A DNA stretch of 64,000 bases from Blautia glucerasea (GTDB lineage Bacteria; Bacillota; Clostridia; Lachnospirales; Lachnospiraceae), in assembly GCF_020537505.1 (NCBI RefSeq), contig NZ_JAJBMO010000014.1:29469-93468 (forward strand), written 5' to 3'. Every line of letters begins with the position of its first letter. Position 1 is the first letter of the stretch. The translations under genes and the position numbers were made by a program. Below, piece after piece: positions 18,643 through 28,167 of the stretch. The notes below the pieces were generated by a model. The model made no database searches. It worked only from the letters and a program-made list of their open reading frames with translations, and was not told where the DNA came from.

Positions 18643-19215
18643 TTAATCGCGGAAGGTCAGGGAATCATCTGTCATGGAATCAATGATAGCCAGAGATTCC
18701 AGACGGACACCCATATCGCGGATCTGCTGTCCGCCGTGCTGGAAGCCCTTCTCGATTACGATTCCAGCACCTTCAAGAGTAGCTCCGGATTTCTTTACAA
18801 TATCGATCAGTCCGAGAAGAGCACAGCCATTTGCAAGGAAATCATCAATAAGAAGTACGTGATCCTCCGGACCAAGGAACTTCTTGGAAATAATAACATC
18901 ATAAACCTTCTTATGGGTAAAGGATTCAATCTTGGTGCAGTACATCTCGCCGTCCAGGTTTACACTCTGGGATTTCTTGGCAAATACTACAGGAACATGA
19001 AAATACTGTGCTGCAATACAGGCAATGCCAATACCGGAAGCTTCAATAGTGAGGATTTTGGTGATGGGGCAGTCTGAGAAACGCGCCTTAAACTCCTTAC
19101 CAATCTCATTGATCAGGTCGATGTCCATCTGGTGGTTCAGGAAACTGTCTACCTTTAATATATTGCCTGGTTTCACAACTCCATCTTTCAGAATACGTTC
19201 TTTTAAAAGCTGCAT
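18643..19215 (-). CDS. xpt: xanthine phosphoribosyltransferase
   Basis: Xpt (190 aa) converts xanthine and PRPP to XMP in purine salvage. It has the PRPP-binding stretch [17 protein letters not shown], plus [14 protein letters not shown] and [10 protein letters not shown], typical of the XPT family. I start at MQLLKERI (19215) because AAAGGAG lies eight bases upstream; an in-frame ATG eight codons earlier lacks a site. A -35/-10 pair lies at 19291-19263. No purine riboswitch is visible in the short leader, unlike B. subtilis xpt-pbuX. Confidence 0.94.
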   Translation of the reverse strand: MQLLKERILKDGVVKPGNILKVDSFLNHQMDIDLINEIGKEFKARFSDCPITKILTIEASGIGIACIAAQYFHVPVVFAKKSQSVNLDGEMYCTKIESFTHKKVYDVIISKKFLGPEDHVLLIDDFLANGCALLGLIDIVKKSGATLEGAGIVIEKGFQHGGQQIRDMGVRLESLAIIDSMTDDSLTFRD

Positions 19216-19262
19216 GGCTATATCTCCTTTTCGCTTCATGTCGTTTCGATTTTAGTATTTCT

Positions 19263-19291
19263 ATGATACGACATTCTCTGAAGAAGTTCAA
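19263..19291 (-). promoter_or_regulatory. promoter for xpt
   Basis: On the minus strand TTGAAC, 17 bases, TATCAT. It stands back to back with the plus-strand promoter at 19298, leaving only six bases between the two -35 boxes. Confidence 0.6.
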
Positions 19292-19297
19292 TTATTT

Positions 19298-19326
19298 TTG
19301 ACAAAAAAGTACAAAATATCTATAAT
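19298..19326 (+). promoter_or_regulatory. consensus sigma-A promoter
   Basis: TTGACA, exactly 17 bases, TATAAT: a perfect match to the consensus. It drives the small unknown gene at 19456 and leaves a leader of about 120 bases. Confidence 0.85.
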
Positions 19327-19455
19327 GAAATTAATTTATGGAAAAAGGATTAGCTTTATTGTGAAAAACATCTGCAGTCAACCGGATAAACAGTAATGCA
19401 AATGCGGGAGATGACAAAGGAGCAGATAGTTTTACAAAAAAGAGCAGGTGAGAAT

Positions 19456-19683
19456 ATGAAAGAGTATGAAGTAATCTGGGAAATTTTCAATAAATGTCCA
19501 AGGAATCAGATGAGGGATGTATTTGTAGATGAGGTGGAAATAGAAGATCCGGAAGAATATATAAAGAATAAATTTAAGGGAAAAGAAGTAACCTATGAGA
19601 AGACGGTTCTGGAAGATGGCACCATCATATTTGACATCCAGACCTCCCAGATCAAACAGAGATGTTCCTTTACGGAAATATAA
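19456..19683 (+). CDS. small conserved-looking protein of unknown function
   Basis: A 75-residue acidic protein starting MKEYEVIWEIFNKCPRNQMR and ending IKQRCSFTEI, with two cysteines and no signal or membrane segment. The ATG at 19456 has AGGTGAG seven bases upstream; an ATG 20 codons earlier has no good site. The perfect promoter upstream argues that it is real and well expressed. I do not recognise a named family. Confidence 0.7.
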   Translation: MKEYEVIWEIFNKCPRNQMRDVFVDEVEIEDPEEYIKNKFKGKEVTYEKTVLEDGTIIFDIQTSQIKQRCSFTEI

Positions 19684-19887
19684 GCTGCAGGTCACAAAGC
19701 GGATCTTAAGCTACTGCTTACAACAGGCTCTAAGGCATATTTTTTAATACAATCATCAGAAATAGTGCATATTTAAGGGAAGTATGTTATAATAAACGGA
19801 CGTGCTTCAAAAGAATTACACCAGTCAGAAACCATCCATAGAACACTGTTTGATATGCGAAATGGTTGGCAAATACAGGAGGATGAC

Positions 19888-20268
19888 ATGATAGAAGAAC
19901 AGTTAGAGAACCACCTGCATGAAGGCGGGGAAGAGCATATGCATACCCATGTTCTGGAAGATGGCACCACTGTCATGCATTCCCATGGAGAACACGGACA
20001 TCACCACAGTCATGCACAAACCAAGGCTGTACTGAACCGGCTTTCCCGTGCAATCGGGCACCTGGAATCCATCAAACGTATGGTGGAAGACGGCCGAGAC
20101 TGCAGCGAAGTGCTGATCCAGCTTTCCGCAGTGAAATCTGCTATTAATAATACGGGCAAGATTATTTTACAGGATCACATTGAACACTGTATTGTGGATG
20201 CGGTAGAGCATGGAGACAAGGACGCTATCAAGGAACTGGAACGTGCAATTGACAGGTTTATGAAATAA
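19888..20268 (+). CDS. CsoR-type metal-sensing transcriptional repressor with His-rich N-terminus
   Basis: A 126-residue protein. Residues 44-126 form the four-helix DUF156/CsoR fold. C72, H97 and C101 have the exact 25 and 4 residue spacing of the Cys-His-Cys Cu(I) site of CsoR, so copper is a plausible ligand. Residues 9-42 are an added His-rich tail (HMHTH, HSHGEHGHHHSH) that may chelate metal ions. Start at ATG 19888 behind GGAGG. A TATAAT lies at 19788. No copper exporter is adjacent; the next gene, 25 bases on, is an Mrp/NBP35 ATPase. Confidence 0.85.
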   Translation: MIEEQLENHLHEGGEEHMHTHVLEDGTTVMHSHGEHGHHHSHAQTKAVLNRLSRAIGHLESIKRMVEDGRDCSEVLIQLSAVKSAINNTGKIILQDHIEHCIVDAVEHGDKDAIKELERAIDRFMK

Positions 20269-20293
20269 ATAAGGAAAAAGGAGATAGATAAAA

Positions 20294-21124
20294 ATGGCAA
20301 AAGAATGTGACAGCAAGACTTGCGACAAATCAAGCTGTGAAGGCTGTGCCAGCAAGAAAAATCCGCAGAGCATGCAGGCTGCAATGAATGCAATGTCCAA
20401 TGTAAAGCATGTGATCGGTATTGTAAGTGGTAAAGGCGGCGTTGGAAAATCCTTCGTGACAGCATCTCTTGCAAACAGAATGGCAAAGAAAGGCTATAAA
20501 GTAGGAATCCTTGACGCAGACATTACCGGACCATCCATCCCGAAAATGTACGGCCTGAAAGGCGCTGCCCAGGCAAACGACAGCGGTATTTTCCCTATGG
20601 AGACCAAAAATGGAATCAAGGTTATGTCCATTAACCTGCTTCTTCCAACTGAGGACACTCCGGTAATCTGGCGGGGACCGATCCTTGGCAATATGGTAAA
20701 ACAGTTCTGGACAGATGTTATCTGGGGTGATGTAGATTACCTGTTCGTAGATATGCCACCAGGAACAGGAGACGTTCCGCTGACTGTATTCCAGTCCCTT
20801 CCGATTCAGGGAATCGTGATCGTAACCTCTCCACAGGATCTTGTAAGCATGATCGTGAAGAAGGCATACAATATGGCTGGAATGATGAAGGTGCCGGTTC
20901 TGGGCCTTGTAGAGAACTACAGTTATGTGAAATGTCCAGACTGCGGCAAAGAACTGAAAGTATTCGGCGAAAGCCACATTGACGAGATTGCCGCATCCCT
21001 GAACGTCCCGGTTCTTGGCAAAATGCCAATCGACCCGGCCTATGCAGCCAAGGTTGACGAGGGCGCCTTTGATGAGATCGATAATCCGTATATTGAAGCA
21101 GCAGATGGGGTTCTGCCACAGTAA
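20294..21124 (+). CDS. Mrp/NBP35-family Fe-S cluster carrier ATPase
   Basis: A 276-residue P-loop protein that carries and transfers Fe-S clusters. The deviant Walker A GKGGVGKS lies at residues 46-53, and the motif FVDMPPGTGD near 151-160. C214 and C217 (CPDC) are the conserved bridging cluster ligands. The N-terminus has four extra cysteines (C5, C10, C15, C18), as in the NBP35 subgroup. AAAGGAG precedes the ATG. Cotranscription with the CsoR-like gene suggests metal-responsive expression; that is inference. Confidence 0.92.
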   Translation: MAKECDSKTCDKSSCEGCASKKNPQSMQAAMNAMSNVKHVIGIVSGKGGVGKSFVTASLANRMAKKGYKVGILDADITGPSIPKMYGLKGAAQANDSGIFPMETKNGIKVMSINLLLPTEDTPVIWRGPILGNMVKQFWTDVIWGDVDYLFVDMPPGTGDVPLTVFQSLPIQGIVIVTSPQDLVSMIVKKAYNMAGMMKVPVLGLVENYSYVKCPDCGKELKVFGESHIDEIAASLNVPVLGKMPIDPAYAAKVDEGAFDEIDNPYIEAADGVLPQ

Positions 21125-21180
21125 GAGGCTGAGAGCACTATAGAAAATCACACAAATTGTGGCGAACATTTTGCAAAAAA

Positions 21181-21232
21181 AGATTCTGTGTAAAAACAAG
21201 ATTGTAATATCCTGTTTTTACCAGAATCTTTT
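21181..21232. terminator. bidirectional terminator between mrp and the aldolase gene
   Basis: AGATTCTG pairs with CAGAATCT and TAAAAACA with TGTTTTTA around a 14-base loop; T runs occur on both strands. Confidence 0.88.
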
Positions 21233-21240
21233 TCTTTTCA

Positions 21241-22329
21241 TTATTTCTTACTGCGGTAAGCCTCTGCTTCCCAATGGGTAATGAAATAAGTGATCTCATC
21301 TGTCATCTGAAGCGGACCGCCGAAGCTTTCTGCATAGACAGCAAGCTTGATGGCATCCTTAGCCAGAAGCTGGGCCTTGGCAGCTTTCCCCTTGTCATCT
21401 TCCATAATAAATGCACCAACGCCCTGAACCAGGATCAGTCTTGGTTCTTTATCATTTTCAGCCATAAATGCGTCCAGTGCTTCCTTTGCCTGATCAATGT
21501 TTTCAACAAATAAGGGATATGGACCGCAATATACAATGTGATCAGGGGTGAATGGTTTCAGAAGCGGTGCGGCAGCTTCTATATTTTTTACAAAATTATC
21601 TGCCTCAGCAGCCGGTACAACCTCTACAGCATGTCCGAGCAGCTGGGAAAGCTTCTGTGCAGCAGCCTCTTTTTCAGGAGTAACAGCATCACTGACGTCA
21701 GCTGTTCGTTTTACCTGTTTTTCAAGGGTGGAGATCACGCCATCAAATAAAACACCAATCTCTTCTACGGTATTTGCAGCTACAAAAATACCGTGATTCT
21801 GAAGCAGAAGAACCTGCACATCTTTTCCAAATTCTTCTTTATAAGCGTTCATTTTCTCATAACAGATACGTGCAAGTGTGTATCCTGGTTTACAGATGTC
21901 GATCCAGAGAACCTCTTTACCAAGGAGCTGTTCGGACAGTGCCTTTGCGCCATTGCCGCAGGTGAGACCGTTTACAAGAGTAGGATGAACATGCAGTACA
22001 TAGGTATATGCAAATAAATTGTGGAGTAATGCTTCCACGCTTGGACGCTTGGTCTTATCTGCATCGGTCACTGCAGCCATTACATCTGCAAGATAGGCAG
22101 CTTCACGCTCAGTGTCATTTCCCGGATATTCTGTTTTCATGATCTCATTGAGACGGGCGCGGCTCATCTCAACGAATTCCTCCGCTTTAATAGTGGCAAG
22201 CTGTGTACCAGAGCCCTTTACATACAGTGTGGTTTCATCTTTGACAGAAGTATTTCCACCGCCTGCAAGAACGTAAGCTGGATTGCTTCCGTAAGTGTTT
22301 GACATTTTTACCAAAGTTGAAAGATCCAT
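21241..22329 (-). CDS. class II aldolase/adducin family protein
   Basis: A 362-residue protein with the class II aldolase signature GGGNTS at residues 23-28, the zinc ligand pair in YVLHVHP and a further His in LLLQNHG. The C-terminal half (about 230-362) resembles the region after the aldolase domain in rhamnulose-phosphate aldolase/dehydrogenase-type proteins, but no dehydrogenase domain follows. The substrate, likely a phosphorylated sugar, is unknown. I start at MDLSTLV (22329) with GGGAGG about 10 bases upstream; an ATG ten codons earlier overlaps this site. It lies downstream of a LysR gene on the same strand. Confidence 0.8.
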   Translation of the reverse strand: MDLSTLVKMSNTYGSNPAYVLAGGGNTSVKDETTLYVKGSGTQLATIKAEEFVEMSRARLNEIMKTEYPGNDTEREAAYLADVMAAVTDADKTKRPSVEALLHNLFAYTYVLHVHPTLVNGLTCGNGAKALSEQLLGKEVLWIDICKPGYTLARICYEKMNAYKEEFGKDVQVLLLQNHGIFVAANTVEEIGVLFDGVISTLEKQVKRTADVSDAVTPEKEAAAQKLSQLLGHAVEVVPAAEADNFVKNIEAAAPLLKPFTPDHIVYCGPYPLFVENIDQAKEALDAFMAENDKEPRLILVQGVGAFIMEDDKGKAAKAQLLAKDAIKLAVYAESFGGPLQMTDEITYFITHWEAEAYRSKK

Positions 22330-22406
22330 AAAATTTAATACCTCCCATTGTTTTTTCATACATCTACATTGTACATGATATGGTAATATTTAGCTATCAA
22401 AATATG

Positions 22407-23318
22407 CTAAAAAGAAGTAGTTTTTGTGCTTTTTGCTGCAAAATAGTCAAAAAACTTCTGGGCAGCTTGGGATAAAGGAAGGCTTTCGTGATATACAAGG
22501 GCTAATTGTCTGGGTGGAAGCTGCTGCTTCAGGCTGACCTCTATCAGAGCGGTTTCCTGTCCACGTAAAGAAGCCAGCATGTAATCCGGAACACAGGCAA
22601 TTCCAAGACCAATGCGTGCCAGATCAATAAGCAGATCATTGCTGTTAAGCTCAACCTCCGGAATCAGATTCTGTCTGTGGGATGCAAAAAACTGATGAAG
22701 ATATTCACTTGTTGTGCTTTTGGACGAAAGGGTGAGAAGAGGATATTCCATCAGCTTCTTTATTTCCAGGGCTTTTCCTTCAAGTGGAAAGAAGTCCGGA
22801 TTGGCAACAAAAATATCCCGAAATTCTTTTACCACCTGTACTTGTGTGTGTGCGGTAAGCCGGGAATTGGGAAGATTGCTTACGATCAGATCCACCTGAC
22901 GGTTTTCCAGAAGCTCCACGCAGCCCATGGAGGTGCTGTTTGTGACCTTGATCCGCACTCCCGGATAATCCTGATGAAAGCGCTTCAGGTAGTCAATCAG
23001 AAAGTACCGGCAGATGGTATCGCTTGCCCCGATCCGCAGCTGCCCCTGAAGTCTGTCTTCCTCAAGAAGCTGTGCCTCTCCCTTGGAAAGCATTTCCAGG
23101 GCCGGTTTGACATGCTGGAAAAGTATTTCTCCCTCTGGGGTAAGGGAAACCTTTTTGGTGCTTCGGAAAAACAGTTCCCGTCCCAGCTTTTTTTCCAGAG
23201 TTTTGATTCCCTGGCTTACCGCAGACTGGGAAATGAACAGCTGGCGGGAGGCTTCAGAGAAGCTTAAGGTGGTGGCAACGTAGTAAAAGCACCTGTATAA
23301 TTCAAGATTGATATCCAT
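22407..23318 (-). CDS. LysR-family transcriptional regulator
   Basis: A 303-residue LysR regulator. The winged helix at residues 1-60 has the typical SFSEASRQLFISQSAVSQGI and LEKKLGRELFFRSTKKVSLT. The effector-binding domain covers about 90-295. GGAGG lies upstream. It is divergent from purL and 77 bases ahead of the class II aldolase gene, its likely target. Confidence 0.92.
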   Translation of the reverse strand: MDINLELYRCFYYVATTLSFSEASRQLFISQSAVSQGIKTLEKKLGRELFFRSTKKVSLTPEGEILFQHVKPALEMLSKGEAQLLEEDRLQGQLRIGASDTICRYFLIDYLKRFHQDYPGVRIKVTNSTSMGCVELLENRQVDLIVSNLPNSRLTAHTQVQVVKEFRDIFVANPDFFPLEGKALEIKKLMEYPLLTLSSKSTTSEYLHQFFASHRQNLIPEVELNSNDLLIDLARIGLGIACVPDYMLASLRGQETALIEVSLKQQLPPRQLALVYHESLPLSQAAQKFFDYFAAKSTKTTSF

Positions 23319-23596
23319 ATAAATCCTCCAAAATAAAACAAATCGTTACCGTTCACTCCGTGACCAGTAAAAACAAATCAAACTCCGCTATGACGGATGA
23401 GCCTTGTTTATTTACATATAGAAGTAATAATAATAAAAAATATAAGATATATTAATTTTACTTATGATAAAACCTATGATACTATAATAAACGAAAATGT
23501 GCAAGTCTGGCTGCGGTTTCGCGCAGTCATTCATATTTTTTCAAAATGAAAAAGCACGCCATATTATGATTTCACATTCACGAAAGGAGTTTTCCA

Positions 23597-26500
23597 ATGA
23601 GTAACGTAAGACGAGTATACGTAGAAAAGAAACCATCCTTTGCCGTAAAAGCCAAAGAACTGAAGCATGAGATCAGCTCTTATCTGGGCATTAAGACTGT
23701 AACAAACGTGCGGGAGCTGATCCGCTACGATGTAGAGAATATTTCAGATGATGTATTTGAAAAAGCATGCCATACCGTGTTTGCTGAGCCGCCGGTAGAT
23801 GACCTTTACCTGGAGAAATTCGAGGCAGCAGATGGCGCACATGTTTTTTCTGTAGAATTCCTTCCTGGCCAGTTTGATCAGAGAGCCGATTCCGCTGTAC
23901 AGTGCGTGCAGTTCCTGGACGAAAATGCACAGCCAATCATCCGTTCTGCCACTACTTATGTGATCGAAGGTGACATTACAGAGGAAGAATTCGAGGCAAT
24001 CAAGAATCACTGCATTAACCCTGTAGATTCCCGTGAGACAGGCCTTCAGAAGCCGGAGACACTGGTTGCAGATTTCAAGGATCCGGAAGATGTAAAGATC
24101 TTCGATGGCTTCCGCGACATGGAAGAGGCACCATTAAAAGAGCTTTACAGCTCCCTGAACCTTGCTATGACATTCAAGGATTTCCTTCATATCCAGAACT
24201 ATTTCAAGAACGAGGAGAAACGCGATCCATCCATGACCGAGATCCGTGTTCTGGATACTTACTGGTCTGACCATTGCCGTCATACCACATTCTCCACTGA
24301 GCTTACACAGGTGAAATTTGACGAGGGTGATTATAAAACTCCTATCGTTGATACCTATAACAGATATCTTTCCGACAGAGAAGTCCTTTATAAGGGACGA
24401 GACGACAAATTCGTCTGCCTGATGGATCTTGCTCTTATGGCTATGAAGAAACTGAAATCCGAAGGCAAGCTTCAGGATCAGGAAGAGTCTGACGAGATCA
24501 ATGCCTGCAGTATTGTAGTGCCGGTTGATGTAAATGGAAAAGAAGAGGAATGGCTGATCAACTTTAAGAATGAGACACACAACCATCCGACGGAGATTGA
24601 GCCATTTGGTGGCGCAGCTACCTGCCTTGGCGGTGCAATCCGTGACCCGCTTTCCGGACGTACTTATGTATACCAGGCAATGCGTGTAACAGGAGCAGCA
24701 GATCCTACTGTTTCCGTAAAAGAGACTCTGAAAGGTAAGCTTCCGCAGAAGAAACTGGTTCGTGGCGCAGCTCACGGCTACAGCTCCTACGGTAACCAGA
24801 TCGGTCTTGCTACCGGCTATGTAAAAGAAATCTATCATCCGAATTACGTTGCAAAACGTATGGAGATCGGTGCAGTTATGGGTGCTGCTCCAAGACGTGC
24901 AGTTATCCGTGAGAACTCTGATCCGGGAGATATTATCATCCTTCTTGGCGGACGTACCGGACGTGACGGTATCGGTGGTGCTACCGGTTCCTCCAAGGTA
25001 CATACAGAGGCTTCTATCGAGGTCTGCGGCGCTGAGGTACAGAAAGGAAATGCACCTACAGAGCGTAAGATCCAGCGTATGTTCCGTCGTGAGGAAGTCA
25101 GCTATATCATTAAGAAATGTAACGACTTCGGTGCAGGCGGTGTATCCGTAGCAATCGGAGAGCTGGCACCTGGTCTTCAGATCGACCTGGACAAAGTTCC
25201 GAAAAAATATGCAGGTCTTGACGGTACTGAGATCGCAATTTCCGAGTCCCAGGAGCGTATGGCAGTTGTTGTTGCTCCGGAAGACGTAGAGAAATTCCTT
25301 GGTTTTGCAAACGAAGAGAACCTGGAAGCAGTTCCGGTTGCAGTTGTAACAAAAGAGCCAAGACTGGTGCTTTCCTGGAGAGGAAAAGAGGTTGTAAATA
25401 TTTCCCGTGCATTCCTTGATACCAACGGTGCACATCAGGAGACAACTGTAGAAGTTGAAATTCCGAATAAAGAGGGCAACCTTTTTGAAGAGCGTCCGGA
25501 CGTAGCGGATGTAAGAGAAAAATGGCTCTCCACACTGGCAGACTTAAATGTATGCTCCCAGAAGGGGCTTGTAGAGATGTTTGACAGCTCCATTGGTGCA
25601 GGAAGCGTTCTTATGCCTTATGGTGGTAAAAATCAGCTTACAGAGACTCAGGCAATGGTTGCCAAGGTACCTGTACAGAATGGAACAACTAATACTGTAA
25701 CTATGATGAGCTATGGCTTTGATCCATACTTATCTTCCTGGAGCCCATATCACGGAGCTGCTTATGCAGTGACAGAATCTGTTGCAAGAATCGTGGCAGC
25801 AGGTGGTGATTATAAGAAGATCCGTTTCACCTTCCAGGAATACTTCCGTCGTATGACAGAGGATCCAAAGAGATGGAGCCAGCCATTTGCAGCACTTCTT
25901 GGTGCTTATGCAGCGCAGATGGGCTTCGGTCTTCCGTCTATCGGTGGTAAGGACAGTATGTCCGGAACCTTTAATGACATTGATGTTCCGCCAACACTGG
26001 TATCCTTCGCTGTGGATGTTGCCAAGCTTCAGGATGTGATCACACCAGAGCTGAAAAAGGCTGGAAACAAGCTGGTATGGCTTCGCGCTCCGAAGGATCA
26101 GTACGATTTACCGGACTATGCAGCAATTATGGATCAGTACGAGAAATTACACAATGACATGCAGGCTGGAAAAGTAGTTTCTGCATATGCACTTGACCGT
26201 CACGGTATTGCGGCAGCAGTCAGCAAGATGGCATTTGGAAATGCAATGGGCGTGAAGATCGAGCATAACCTGGATCCAAGAGACTTCTTTGCACCAGGCT
26301 TCGGCGATCTGGTTCTGGAAGTTCCGGCTGAAAAGGTTGGTCAGCTTTCCATTACTTACACAGTAATCGGTGAAGTAACAGCTGATGGTAAATTCTCCTA
26401 CGGAAACGCTGAGATCACTCTGGATGAGGCTTACAAGGCATGGACAGGCACTCTGGAGAAAGTATTCAAGACAACTTCCGGCGAAGAAAACGACGGACCA

Positions 26501-27394
26501 GTTGCCATGGCTGTAAAGACTAAAGACCCGGAAGCAACCTATGAGAATGGCGTTTATAATACTAAGAACATTTATGATTGCAAGCATAAAGTAGCAAAAC
26601 CGCGCGTATTCATTCCTGTATTCCCGGGAACAAACTGTGAGTACGACAGCACCCGTGCTTTTGAGAGAGCAGGAGCTGAGGTAGACGTTAAAGTATTTAA
26701 GAACTTAAGTGCAGAGGATATCCGTGATTCTGTGGAAATTTTTGAGAAATCCATTGATCAGGCACAGATGATCATGTTCCCAGGCGGCTTCTCCGCTGGT
26801 GATGAGCCGGACGGTTCTGCGAAATTCTTTGCAACTGCATTCCAGAATGCAAAGATCAAAGAAGCTGTTATGAAGCTGTTAAATGAGAGAGATGGTCTTG
26901 CACTTGGTATCTGTAACGGATTCCAGGCGCTGATCAAGCTGGGACTTGTTCCATACGGTGAGATCTGCGGACAGAAAGAGGATTCTCCTACACTGACCTA
27001 TAACACCATCGGACGTCATATTTCCAAGATGGTTTACACAAAGGTTGTAAGCAACAAGTCTCCATGGCTGCAGAAAGCCACACTTGGCGGTGTATACTGC
27101 AACCCGGCTTCCCACGGTGAGGGACGCTTCGTAGCAAACGAGGAATGGCTTGCTAAGCTCCTTGCAAACGGTCAGGTAGCTACCCAGTATGTAAATCCAA
27201 ACGGAGAGCTGGATCAGTCCGAAGAATCCAATATCAACGGATCTACCTATAACATTGAGGGTATCACAAGCCCGGATGGACGTGTTCTCGGTAAGATGGC
27301 ACATAGCGAGCGCCGCGACAATGGCGTTGCAATCAACATCTATGGACAGCAGGATATTCAGATCTTTGAGTCCGGTGTTGAGTACTTCAAATAA
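23597..27394 (+). CDS. purL: phosphoribosylformylglycinamidine synthase, single chain with fused glutaminase
   Basis: PurL (1265 aa) makes FGAM from FGAR, ATP and glutamine, step four of purine synthesis. The synthetase part contains YWSDHCRHTTFSTEL, FKNETHNHPTEIEPFGGAAT and KDSMSGT. The C-terminal class I amidotransferase starts at FIPVFPGTNCEYDS; its nucleophile is C1106 in ALGICNGFQ. This is the large fused architecture, not the split PurS-PurQ-PurL form of Bacillus. It is alone, not in a pur operon. AAGGAG precedes the ATG. The 278-base upstream region has a TATAAT near 23483 but no purine riboswitch that I can see. Confidence 0.97.
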   Translation: MSNVRRVYVEKKPSFAVKAKELKHEISSYLGIKTVTNVRELIRYDVENISDDVFEKACHTVFAEPPVDDLYLEKFEAADGAHVFSVEFLPGQFDQRADSAVQCVQFLDENAQPIIRSATTYVIEGDITEEEFEAIKNHCINPVDSRETGLQKPETLVADFKDPEDVKIFDGFRDMEEAPLKELYSSLNLAMTFKDFLHIQNYFKNEEKRDPSMTEIRVLDTYWSDHCRHTTFSTELTQVKFDEGDYKTPIVDTYNRYLSDREVLYKGRDDKFVCLMDLALMAMKKLKSEGKLQDQEESDEINACSIVVPVDVNGKEEEWLINFKNETHNHPTEIEPFGGAATCLGGAIRDPLSGRTYVYQAMRVTGAADPTVSVKETLKGKLPQKKLVRGAAHGYSSYGNQIGLATGYVKEIYHPNYVAKRMEIGAVMGAAPRRAVIRENSDPGDIIILLGGRTGRDGIGGATGSSKVHTEASIEVCGAEVQKGNAPTERKIQRMFRREEVSYIIKKCNDFGAGGVSVAIGELAPGLQIDLDKVPKKYAGLDGTEIAISESQERMAVVVAPEDVEKFLGFANEENLEAVPVAVVTKEPRLVLSWRGKEVVNISRAFLDTNGAHQETTVEVEIPNKEGNLFEERPDVADVREKWLSTLADLNVCSQKGLVEMFDSSIGAGSVLMPYGGKNQLTETQAMVAKVPVQNGTTNTVTMMSYGFDPYLSSWSPYHGAAYAVTESVARIVAAGGDYKKIRFTFQEYFRRMTEDPKRWSQPFAALLGAYAAQMGFGLPSIGGKDSMSGTFNDIDVPPTLVSFAVDVAKLQDVITPELKKAGNKLVWLRAPKDQYDLPDYAAIMDQYEKLHNDMQAGKVVSAYALDRHGIAAAVSKMAFGNAMGVKIEHNLDPRDFFAPGFGDLVLEVPAEKVGQLSITYTVIGEVTADGKFSYGNAEITLDEAYKAWTGTLEKVFKTTSGEENDGPVAMAVKTKDPEATYENGVYNTKNIYDCKHKVAKPRVFIPVFPGTNCEYDSTRAFERAGAEVDVKVFKNLSAEDIRDSVEIFEKSIDQAQMIMFPGGFSAGDEPDGSAKFFATAFQNAKIKEAVMKLLNERDGLALGICNGFQALIKLGLVPYGEICGQKEDSPTLTYNTIGRHISKMVYTKVVSNKSPWLQKATLGGVYCNPASHGEGRFVANEEWLAKLLANGQVATQYVNPNGELDQSEESNINGSTYNIEGITSPDGRVLGKMAHSERRDNGVAINIYGQQDIQIFESGVEYFK

Positions 27395-27423
27395 AACGTT
27401 GCAAATAAAACGTTAAAAAAGAA

Positions 27424-27479
27424 ATATCCTGGTAAGTACAAAGCTTTTTCCGCATTGTAACTTATCCAGGATATTTTTT
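27424..27479 (+). terminator. intrinsic terminator after purL
   Basis: ATATCCTGG...TAAGT pairs with ACTTA..CCAGGATAT and is followed by six T. Confidence 0.88.
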
Positions 27480-27657
27480 GTATCTTCATTACTTTGATTT
27501 TCGTCACCGCGGATGCATTGCCATCAATATAGTTCTTGCGCTATATTTAATAATTTTAATGAAATATTTTCCAGGCTATTTCCATCTAATGTATGTAAAA
27601 GGAAATACAGCAATTAATTTCGTGTACTGCAGAACACAAAAAGGAGCGAAAAACCTT

Positions 27658-28167
27658 ATGGAAAATTTGGTGAAAAAGGCAAAATCCGGAGATTCCGGTG
27701 CATTTGCACAGCTCATCCGGATGAATACCCAGAGTATGTATAAAGTAGCCTGGGCCTATCTGAAGAATGACGAAGATGTGGCAGATGCCATACAGGAAAC
27801 GATTTTAAAGTGTTATGAGAAGCTTTCCGCTTTAAAAAAGGATTCTTACTTCAAAACCTGGATGATTCGGATCCTGATCAATAACTGCAACGAAATGCTT
27901 CGGCACAAAGGCCGCGTTTTCCCTACGATGGAAATGGAAGAGGAAATTTTCGAGGAACCTGGCTATGTAAACTGTGAGTGGAAGGAAATCCTGGCATCCC
28001 TGGATGAGAAGTATCAGGTGGTGATGCTTTTGTATTACAGCAAATCCCTTAGTGTAAAGGAAATTGCCGCTCTTCTGGAAATCAGCCAGAATACAGTGCT
28101 TACAAGGCTCTCCAGAGCCAGAAAACAGCTTCGTGCAGAGTATGAAGGAGGATATATTCATGGATGA
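27658..28167 (+). CDS. RNA polymerase sigma factor, ECF/sigma-70 family
   Basis: A 169-residue sigma factor with only regions 2 and 4. Region 2 (about 10-80) has VAWAYLKNDEDVADAIQETI and FKTWMIRILINNC. Region 4 (about 110-160) has YYSKSLSVKEIAALLEISQNTV and LSRARKQL. The start ATG 27658 has AAGGAG 11 bases upstream. It overlaps the next gene by eight bases, the usual coupling of a sigma factor and its membrane anti-sigma. Likely responds to envelope stress; the signal is unknown. Confidence 0.9.
   Translation: MENLVKKAKSGDSGAFAQLIRMNTQSMYKVAWAYLKNDEDVADAIQETILKCYEKLSALKKDSYFKTWMIRILINNCNEMLRHKGRVFPTMEMEEEIFEEPGYVNCEWKEILASLDEKYQVVMLLYYSKSLSVKEIAALLEISQNTVLTRLSRARKQLRAEYEGGYIHG

Noticed and set aside
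18643..19380. Purine riboswitch upstream of xpt
   Set aside because: The leader between promoter and start is only about 40 bases; no riboswitch core is visible.
24134..25435. A 433-codon minus-strand frame inside purL
   Set aside because: It is antisense to well-conserved PurL sequence, full of Cys and Ser, with no known domain.
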